Source: Acephala macrosclerotiorum (Eukaryota > Ascomycota > Leotiomycetes > Helotiales > Mollisiaceae). Taken from it: a stretch of 64,000 nucleotides of DNA. Where the stretch lies: NCBI GenBank assembly GCA_014904845.1, contig MU119216.1, positions 124,001 to 188,000 on the forward strand, written 5' to 3'. The notes under the pieces are model-generated. The model did no database searches, was not told the origin of the DNA, and saw only the letters and a list, made by a program, of their open reading frames with translations. The position numbers were made by a program, and so were the translations under genes. Positions 57,201 through 64,000 of the stretch are shown one piece after another (the first letter of the stretch is position 1; each line of letters opens with the position of its first letter).

Positions 57201-57976
57201 CTTTTCGGAAACTTCTTGCTGCCGGCCCTCCAGCTGCTCCAGGAGCTACCTCGCATGCTAAGCCATCGATGACATATTCCTTGGAGGATCTGGCAGAACT
57301 CAAACCTTCTCTAGCTAATGGCCTTCGACAACTTCTTGAGTTCGATGGAGATGTAGAAGGCACCTTTTGTCGGGATTTTGTAGCTGATGTCGATCGATAT
57401 GGTCAGCCAGTGCAGGTTCCACTTTGTCCAGATGGAGAAAAGCGACCAGTCACGAATGCTAACAGGCGAGAATTCGTTGATCTATACGTACGCTATCTCC
57501 TAGACACTGCTGTAACTCGACAGTTTGAACCCTTTAAGAGAGGATTCTTCACCGTTTGCGGAGGCAATGCATTATCTCTGTTCAGGCCTGAGGAGATTGA
57601 ACTTCTCATCAGGGGGTCAGACGAGCCCCTCGACATTGCATCTCTCCGGGCCGTGTCTGTGTGCGAGAATTGGGGTGTTCCTGATCCCGCTGAAACCGAA
57701 CCGGTGATCCATTGGTTTTGGCAATCCTTCCAGGCTGCAAAGCCAAGCGACCAGCGGAAATTATTGAGCTTCATTACTGGCAGTGACCGAATACCAGCGA
57801 TGGGAGCAACAAACTTGGTGATCAAGTTGTCGTGCTTAGGGGAAGACGGACCCCGGTTTCCGGTAGCACGAACCTGTTTTAATATGTTGTCTCTATGGCG
57901 CTATTCATCAAAGCAAAAGTTGGAATGGATGCTTTGGCGCGCGGTGTATGAGAGCGAAGGATTTGGATTGAAGTGA
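54203..57976 (+). CDS. HECT-domain E3 ubiquitin ligase (Hul4-like)
   Basis: E3 ligase that forms a thioester with ubiquitin before transfer. Exons ~54203-54776, 54838-57009 and 57054-57976 give 1222 residues. The first donor (gtagac at 54777) is the best in-phase choice but not certain. The N-terminus is disordered (MPPWSSRLLPGSSRNEQ). A four-Cys zinc-ribbon-like motif follows at residues ~135-160 (CMTCDSMVRWPKDLKVFRCTVC is split here as CMTC and CTVC). The middle is low-complexity with RS-type stretches (RSRSRSRSKEK) and helical parts. The C-terminal HECT domain has IEFKGEEGIDAGGLRKEWFL, then FNPNSFETTDQFFLVGVVLG, then RLLSFITGSDRIPA-like text, and the catalytic Cys (~1190) in PVARTCFNMLSLWRY. 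Layout suggests Hul4 of yeasts; the substrate is unknown. Confidence 0.9.
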
Positions 57977-58276
57977 GATACCCCTGGCGGTGTTCTTCTG
58001 GCGACTTAACATACATAGCCGGGCGTGCTAGGTTGGTTTTATCACAGCATAGAATGGCGAGGGGTGCATGAGATCTTCTGCTGAGAAGAGATGATAGAGT
58101 GACGTCTATGTAGAGTCAATGACAAAGCTTTATTTATACCTTCGAAATGTGTTACTATTTCGAATGATGTGTACAACCAACTGTACAGCTGTTTTACAAG
58201 GCTCCTACATAATGCCTTTCTTTTGTACAATCAACGCCTTCCCATGCAATGTGTAGATCGCCTGTCCTTAGACATA

Positions 58277-59051
58277 TCAATTCGTATCCAAGGAACCCCT
58301 GGCTTGTCTGAGGATCTCCTCCTCTCGTTTCCTCTTCTTATTCTCTGCTTCCATCGATGCAGCATCCCTCGCACTCCTGACATTCTGCTCCTCTATGTCT
58401 CGAATCTCCCGTGCCTCTTCGGGAGTAGGCTGTACCACCTTTGCATTTGTGAGCTTCAATAACTGGTCCAAAATCTCCGAGTCCACTTTGTGCTTCATAT
58501 TTATCGTCTCCGTTCTCACTGTAATTGGACCTGCTTTTGATTCCGGAACAGGGCCTGTAGATGTCTGTTTTGACGTGGTAGAGGATATCTCGGGTTTGGT
58601 GCTCGCTGCTGCGGCAGTGCTTGTGAAATGTACGGTCATGACAGCGGGTCCTAATTGATCCTCCGTTCGGTTCACTGTCATGACAACGGCTGGATTGTGG
58701 TATTTTAATCGGGGTAGACAGTTGCGCCAGAATTTCCTGAAGACAGAGGTTTAGCAGAGCTCCTGGAAGAGAATCGAGGAGGCGTACCTAGGTCCCCAAT
58801 GTCCGTCTTCCACAGCCCGTGCAAAGTCCATATGTATCCGGGTTACCTCAGGAGGCAAAATCGCTGCTCCTGGCCCTAGCCTTATAGCGAGCAACTGCGA
58901 GATGAGTTAATTGGGTGCTCAATGACGATTCAGTAGTGGACTGATATACCTTCTATAAAAGTACACATTAGCAGCAGATTCTCGCAGCAGATTAAAGAGC
59001 AGAATTACTTACAGCCTTTAGCTTTCTCATCCGCCTTACTATGCTGACCAT
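58277..59051 (-). CDS. MRP49: Mitochondrial large-subunit ribosomal protein mL61 (Mrp49 type)
   Basis: Fungal mitoribosomal protein with the L51/S25/CI-B8 thioredoxin-like domain. Exons 59051-59013, 58894-58788 and 58736-58277 give 201 residues in phase. The family core is MVSIVRRMRKLKA, then LLAIRLGPGAAILPPEVTRI, then GHWGPRKFWRNCLPRLKYHN, then PAVVMTVNRTEDQ and GPAVMTVHF. The C-terminus is an extension with a Ser/Thr-rich linker and a charged helix (TPEEAREIRDIEEQNVRSAR, ENKKRKREEEIL), as in other Pezizomycotina. The protein is divergent from GEP3, with 161 bp between the two start codons. Confidence 0.88.
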
Positions 59052-59212
59052 CTTCAATATGTGCTAGACTGTTGTCGCCGAAGCAGAGATGTCGTTAGCT
59101 TCAGATGGGCAAATTATTTAAACTTTCGCGCTAAATCGGACCCCTGTCGAAATATTTTGAATGCCTAAAGCTCGCGCGACAATTTTCGGGTTCCTATTGT
59201 TAGGATGCGAAA
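59052..59212. promoter_or_regulatory. Short bidirectional promoter, mL61 / GEP3
   Basis: 161 bp between head-to-head start codons of two genes for mitochondrial ribosome structure or assembly. Shared control is inferred from the layout only. Confidence 0.5.
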
Positions 59213-61363
59213 ATGTCGAAGAGCGCGAGAGTTGCTTCAAAACTAGTGAAACGCATTGTTACACCGGTGGCAGAGCTTCCTGTTTTCCTATGTCCGGGAC
59301 TTGTACGGACAACACATTTCACGCCACTACCATGCTCCCACAACAGCTCCCTGAAGCCTCAGGCTTCACAGAGGAGACTCATCACCTCGAATGGGATTAC
59401 TTCGACCAAGAACCTGGTGGCAGACTCAAATTATTCTCTCCGAAGGCTGCCGCAGCAATGTGTAGGCTGTGGAGCTCTGTCTCAGACTGTTGATGCGACT
59501 GGTGCTGGGTACTATACGCTCGGGAGGAACACTGTAAAGAGATACATAGAGACATTATCGGGTCAAAATGAGTCTGCAGAGGACAAAATTGTCAAAGAAG
59601 CATTGAAACAGGCGGATACAGCTTCAATAGGAATAACTGCAAACGACTTTGTAAAGCAAGGTACGCTCCCTGGAACTTGTACATTTAGCAATATTGACCA
59701 GAATGCAGAGACGAGAATCGAACCTCCCGTCTGTGATAGATGTCACAAGATCCAGCATCATAGTACTGGGATATCTATACATCATCCCTCTGTCGAATCT
59801 ATTCAGGACACAATTTTTGAATCTCCCTACAAGTATAACCATGTATACCACGTACTAGATGCCGCAGACTTTCCAATGTCACTTGTCCCAGGGCTACATA
59901 GATTGCTCCATCTCACACCTTTGAGATCACGAAACAGGCGGTCGAAAACGGGACGATTCTACCACGGCCGAAAGACAGAAGTGAGCTTTATCATTACGAG
60001 ATCAGACTTGCTGGCACCCAAAAAGTCCCAGGTCGATTCCATGATGCCATATCTTCGAGCTGTGCTTCGAGATGCACTAGGGAGAACAGCAAAAGATGTT
60101 CGATTAGGTAATCTCAGATGTGTGAGTGCAAAGGAGCCATGGTGGACAAACGAGTTGAAAGAGGAGATATGGCGCCGTGGCGGAGGTGGCTGGATGGTTG
60201 GCAAAGTCAATGTCGGGAAGAGTAAGCTCTTCCACCATATCTTTCCGAAGGGGAAACGAGAGAAGGATAAACTTCTTGGAAGGAAGCTTGCCCCTCCAAC
60301 AGCGGCTGAGATTCTTGATGAGATCAAGCAGCTTGATTTGGCCGAAGAGAAGGAAGCTTCGGAGGATGGCGCATCAAAACTTCAGAAGGGGGAAGTACTT
60401 CCTATGCCTACGCTAGAAGACGCTTTGGAAGACAAAGTTCTGTATAAAAAGGAAGAGTACAACCCAACGGATGCGGACTCCCTCGACACATCCTCCTTGC
60501 TTCCTCCGGCTCCACCCGAGGTCGACTACCCAGCCATGCCGCTCGTCTCAGCTCTCCCTGGTACAACCGCCTCTCCAATAAGGCTCTCTTTCGGAAACGG
60601 TAAAGGAGAGCTGATCGACCTTCCGGGCCTGTCACGCGGTGATCTCGAGCTCCACGTCCAGCCAGAACATCGGGCAGAGCTCGTCATGCGCTCCCGCGTA
60701 AAGCCAATGCAGCAAGTCATCAAGCCAGGACAATCCCTTCTTTTGGGAGGATTCATCCGTATCACTCCCACCACCCCAGATGTGATTGTGTTGGCCTACG
60801 CTTTCACGCCTATCTCTTCCCATCGCACGTCGACGGAGAAAGCTATCTATACACAGCTACATAAAGGTTCTCAATTCGTCGAGAATATCTCATTGCCAGA
60901 AACGGCGGACAAAATCAAATCAGCAGGAACATTTCATCTGAAATGGGATGTTACGAAACAGCGTGCTGGACCCATCACTCGTCCTGAGGCGGCGGGTATC
61001 AAGCCAGAGAGATTACCATTCAAGATTATGGCAACAGATATCCTGGTCGAAGGTCTTGGCTGGGTCGAGCTCGTCGCTCAAGTCCGAAAGAGGCCAGGCG
61101 AGATAGAGCCAAAAGAGACCCAAGAAGATGAATGGGAGTTCGAACAGAAAGCGGAGTATGAGACCGATCCAAGCTGGCCAGCAGTAGAGGTCTTTACTCC
61201 GAACGGGAAGTTCGTCTCTTCTCGACGGCCGATGAATGCTTGGTTGAATGTTGCGGAAAAACCCGGGGCGAATAAGATTAGAGGACGGCCGAGGAAGGCA
61301 ATGAAGGGTGCGAAGAAGGTGATTAAGATTAGGAGGAAGAAGAGTCTTGCGGCTCCATTGTGA
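59213..61363 (+). CDS. GEP3: Gep3, circularly permuted mitochondrial GTPase (YqeH/NOA1 family)
   Basis: Intronless gene, 716 residues. Yeast Gep3/Mtg3 is needed for small mitoribosomal subunit assembly and interacts genetically with prohibitins. The N-terminus is Arg/Ser-rich and acid-poor, a mitochondrial presequence. A treble-clef zinc finger follows with two Cys pairs (C83/C86 in CVGCG, C174/C177 in CDRCHK), the YqeH hallmark. The G motifs are in permuted order: G4-like FIITRSDLLAP (~259-269), G5-like RCVSAKEPWW (~302-311), then G1 MVGKVNVGKSKLFH (~328-341), and later G3 LIDLPGLSRGDL. G4 has TRSD in place of NKxD. A long C-terminal domain follows, ending in a basic tail (KAMKGAKKVIKIRRKKS). 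The start gives MSKSARVASKLVKRIV; an out-of-frame ATG lies upstream. Confidence 0.92.
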   Translation: MSKSARVASKLVKRIVTPVAELPVFLCPGLVRTTHFTPLPCSHNSSLKPQASQRRLITSNGITSTKNLVADSNYSLRRLPQQCVGCGALSQTVDATGAGYYTLGRNTVKRYIETLSGQNESAEDKIVKEALKQADTASIGITANDFVKQGTLPGTCTFSNIDQNAETRIEPPVCDRCHKIQHHSTGISIHHPSVESIQDTIFESPYKYNHVYHVLDAADFPMSLVPGLHRLLHLTPLRSRNRRSKTGRFYHGRKTEVSFIITRSDLLAPKKSQVDSMMPYLRAVLRDALGRTAKDVRLGNLRCVSAKEPWWTNELKEEIWRRGGGGWMVGKVNVGKSKLFHHIFPKGKREKDKLLGRKLAPPTAAEILDEIKQLDLAEEKEASEDGASKLQKGEVLPMPTLEDALEDKVLYKKEEYNPTDADSLDTSSLLPPAPPEVDYPAMPLVSALPGTTASPIRLSFGNGKGELIDLPGLSRGDLELHVQPEHRAELVMRSRVKPMQQVIKPGQSLLLGGFIRITPTTPDVIVLAYAFTPISSHRTSTEKAIYTQLHKGSQFVENISLPETADKIKSAGTFHLKWDVTKQRAGPITRPEAAGIKPERLPFKIMATDILVEGLGWVELVAQVRKRPGEIEPKETQEDEWEFEQKAEYETDPSWPAVEVFTPNGKFVSSRRPMNAWLNVAEKPGANKIRGRPRKAMKGAKKVIKIRRKKSLAAPL

Positions 61364-61675
61364 TTGTTGGTGTAGATACCCCGCTCTAGGATATATTGTT
61401 CGTTATGAAGTTCATGCTTCTGCTCTTACGATGTTCTAGTGTCAGAATTTTGGTTGCTTGTCCTGCTCAATTTGCAGCGAAGAATTTCAGTCAGCCTTGG
61501 TAATGGTCTTGCTAGTAGTATTGTAGGAACTGGAGTTAAAAGCTCCTGACCAAGGAGCTGATGGAAGTCGTAGCCTCGGCTCTGACAGCTCAGACAAACT
61601 GGCCAACCACAAGCGTCCAAATGGTTCGCCTGCAAACACCAAGCTCTGGAATTTCAACTCTCAAATTCGCTTAAG
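61364..61675. other. Intergenic, nothing seen
   Basis: Spacer between the GEP3 stop and the MITE; no gene was recognised. Confidence 0.5.
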
Positions 61676-61677
61676 TA

Positions 61678-62130
61678 AGAGCTGGGGCCACCAAACACGG
61701 CCCACCCCACCATTTTACACCAAAACACCCCTTTTGCATTTATTTATATCTCCGCAACGCGTTAATTTAAGTTAATAAAAACTTCTTATATTTTTAATCT
61801 TTACTAAATACATTTTTTGTACGATTCAGAAATTAAATTAAATGTGAATTGCAAAAGTTGTATGTAGTTAATTATGAAAAAGGAGTAAAATCGCTTAATT
61901 TACATACAAATTTATGAAAATTTTAATATTTCCCACTTTACTTATATATAAAACTTGCAATTTAAAATATTAATTTTAGAATTTTTAGTATAATTAAATT
62001 TAAATAAATTTTAATCCAATTCTTTAATTTTATAAAATTTTATTAATAATATAGCGAGTTATTAAGTTATAAAAAGTGTAACTTTTGGTGTAAAATGGGG
62101 GGGTGGGCCGTGTTTGGTGGCCCCAGCTCT
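61678..62130. mobile_element. AT-rich MITE with ~48-bp terminal inverted repeats, TA target site
   Basis: A 453-bp non-coding element. The left end starts AGAGCTGGGGCCACCAAACA and the right end is its reverse complement. The match continues inward for about 48 bp to ...CATTTTACACCAAAA with one mismatch (A versus C at position 33 of the repeat). TA dinucleotides flank both ends (61676-61677 and 62131-62132), as expected for Tc1/mariner-type insertion. The repeats begin GC-rich and turn AT-rich, while the interior is strongly AT-rich with no ORF. There is no transposase, so it would need one in trans. The close match between the two ends suggests recent insertion or hairpin-driven conservation. 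Confidence 0.88.
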
Positions 62131-62592
62131 TACCAATAGAGGACCCTTTCACTTACCGCCGAATGAAGAATAATTTTTTTTCTTGGCCTCCAATTTCTCA
62201 ATTACATAACAATTCTGACAGCAACTTGCAGCTTGGAAGAAAGTGCAGAAACACAGAGCTACGAGCTAAAGTACCCAACAAGTTAGTTATCGAAAGAACA
62301 GTTGCTGCAGCCATTGAAATATGGCGAATGAGCCTGGATTATCAAGATCTATCACAGAGCACAAAACATAATGGTGAAAGGGTATCACAGCAAGTACTGC
62401 AGCGTAATATGTTTTAACGATTTGTACACAGTACTCATTCCAATTACCTGTTTTTGAGACAGAAAGATATATAACACGAATTGGCAAATGCCTGTTTTCC
62501 AACCCCTCCTTTCCTTCCTCTCCCCCTCGCCCCTTTACTTCCTCACAACTCGTAGTCCTAAGCAATTATCCCACGATGGAGGGATGATATGC
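62131..62592. other. Intergenic, nothing seen
   Basis: 3' flank of the polygalacturonase gene next to the MITE; includes a C/T-rich strip at ~62500-62545. Confidence 0.5.
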
Positions 62593-63957
62593 TTAGCAAG
62601 AAGCACCAGAAGGAACATTCTTACAGGCACTGCTAGTCTTTCCACCAGTGACGGAGTTACCAGTCCAAGTCCATCCAGAGCAAGATCCCTTTCCGCAAAG
62701 GATGTACACATTGGTACCGGAGCTAGAAACGGTACCCTTAACATCAGAAACAGTGAGGTCAGTGATGGGGACACCAGTGGTTGGGGTGCCAGTGGGAGAA
62801 CCGTTCTCGTAATCTTGCTCAATGACGATACCGTACTTGGTGATGCCGGAGAGAGTGATGTCCTTGTATGTGACGCCTGAGACGGAACCGGTGGCGCCGT
62901 AGACGGTCTTGATGCGAACGCCGTTTTGGGAGTTCTTGACGGTGGAGGAGAGAATGTTGACGGTCTTGACGGTGTTGTCAGAACGGCCGCCGACGGATCC
63001 TATCGTTCTCGTTAGCCTTGACTCATCCGAAACAGGGGAAGGGGAGGAATGGACTTACCAATAGAAAGACCATGACCACCGGAGCAAGTTCCACCAGTGA
63101 AAGTAATGCTAGTACCAGAGTTGATAGCAAGACAATCATCCTGGTTCTGAATATTCGCACCAGTGATAGTAACACCGGTAGAAGATCCAATATCAAAAGC
63201 ATCAGTGTTGTGTCCAAGTGAATCAGTATCACCAGCAGAGTTATCCATTTTGATGTTGGTGACAGCCAAAGTAGTAGCGTCGTTGATGGACATGAGTTGA
63301 ACAGGGGAGTTCTTGAAGTTCAGGCCGGTGACTAAAACGAATTAATGCCATGTTTTTAAAAAAGAACGAGGTGAGAGGCATGAAACTACTTGGGAGCTCT
63401 CGAGAAGCATGAATAAGGAGGTGGAGGTAAGGGATTGGATTGCATACTGGAGGATGAGGTGAGGGAGTGAGCATAGAAGAACTTGGGCTTGGTCTTGCCG
63501 CCATTGGTTCCCTCTCCGTCCCACCATCTGGCTCCGCCACCATCAATGACATTGCCGCTAGCGCCAGTGACAGTGATATCTGTCCCGGAGACAGAGATGA
63601 GAGGGCCGGACCACTCCTCATAGCCGAATGAGGTAGTTCCCTCGAAGATGACCTGAGAGCGTTAGGACTTTGAAGAAGGGAGAATGGAAGATGATATAGA
63701 CATACCTTAGTACCCGTAGTCAATCCCGTCAAGTCAAGCGTAGTTCCAGAAGGAACAGTGATGCCTGAAAGCACAATAGTAGCACACGAAGCCTTGCTCT
63801 TGCTAACTGCAGCTGCACCACTCGAACCAGAGAAAGTGCAAGAAGCTCTCTTCGCAAGATCAGGCGCAGCAGTAGGAGCCGGCATGGCCGCCGGAGCAGC
63901 AGAAACGAAAGTCGCAGCCGTAGCCAAAAGGCCAAGGACGGCCGAAATATGAACCAT
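62593..63957 (-). CDS. Secreted endopolygalacturonase (GH28)
   Basis: Cuts polygalacturonan in plant pectin; a secreted enzyme. Exons 63957-63706, 63652-63448, 63331-63059 and 62999-62593 give 378 residues in phase. A signal peptide ([20 protein letters not shown]) is followed by a short propeptide ending in a Kex2-type Lys-Arg (PDLAKR, then ASCTFSG). The right-handed beta-helix carries all four GH28 catalytic signatures: NTD in GHNTDAFD (194-196), DD in NQDDCLAI (217-218), GHG in SGGHGLSIG (238-240) and RIK in NGVRIKT (272-274). Length and motifs match Botrytis-type endo-PGs. All active-site residues are intact, so it should be active. The stop is TAA at 62593. Only ~43 bp of upstream sequence remain in the window. 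Confidence 0.96.
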
Positions 63958-64000
63958 CTTGAACGGTTATCCGGGGTTAAAAATATAATACTAAGAATAG

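Noticed and set aside
58950..58952. Possible 3-nt exon (AAG) in the first intron of mL61
   Set aside because: Splice-like flanks exist, but the protein already matches the family as KLKALLAIRLGPG without an added Lys; a single intron is simpler.
1..64000. tRNA, rRNA, CRISPR array or a biosynthetic gene cluster
   Set aside because: No tRNA T-arm with matching acceptor stem, no 5S-like sequence and no spaced direct repeats were noticed by eye. The dioxygenase and cupin genes have no synthase nearby. A tRNAscan or Infernal run would be needed to exclude small RNAs.

Overview
This window looks like nuclear DNA of a filamentous ascomycete, most likely a leotiomycete (Helotiales-type). The genes are separated by short intergenic gaps and most carry several short introns of about 45-75 nt, with GT(A/R) donors, internal CTAAC/CTGAT-like branch sites and NAG acceptors. 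Start codons sit in a CAA(A)ATG-like context. Encoded products such as the fungal Get2, RTA1, Gep3, Mrp49-type mL61 and mug190-like proteins point the same way. The order call rests on remembered family resemblance, not on a search.

Left arm (1 to ~12.4 kb). This is an accessory, decaying region. It holds broken copies of fungal expanded families: a nucleotidyltransferase-like gene, a DUF6594 gene, a retropepsin-like gene and an ankyrin/coiled-coil gene. It also has an unknown gene cut by one in-frame TGA, a STAND-N-terminus-like gene with no visible start, and one intact gene, an RTA1-type seven-helix membrane protein.

Core block (12.4 to ~46.8 kb). Conserved housekeeping genes follow: GET2, SEC31, an RRM protein, a small mitochondrial membrane protein divergent from COX12, an M20 amidohydrolase (carbamoylase type), SDE2 divergent from ribosomal eS10, a 14-exon zinc polyol dehydrogenase, a Y-family DNA polymerase of the iota type with a C-terminal UBZ-like finger, a disordered nuclear-type protein, a GH3 beta-glucosidase relic, a two-helix membrane protein, GlcNAc-6-P deacetylase, a mug190-like SMP/C2 lipid-transfer protein and an F-box protein.

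Right block (46.8 to 64 kb). COX11, a frameshifted phytanoyl-CoA dioxygenase gene, a cupin gene with a nonsense codon near its start, ribosomal eL15, a HECT E3 ligase, and a divergent pair of mitochondrial translation genes (mL61 and GEP3). An AT-rich MITE with ~48-bp terminal inverted repeats follows, then a secreted endopolygalacturonase.

Three themes recur. Mitochondrial genes sit in head-to-head pairs (COX12 with a small membrane protein; mL61 with GEP3). Gene structure is unusual in places: exons of 12 and 16 nt, a possible 3-nt exon, a start codon split by an intron, and rare GTTCG 5' splice sites. Lineage-specific genes are being lost while the core genes stay intact. All exon joins were checked by hand for reading phase; none has transcript support here.
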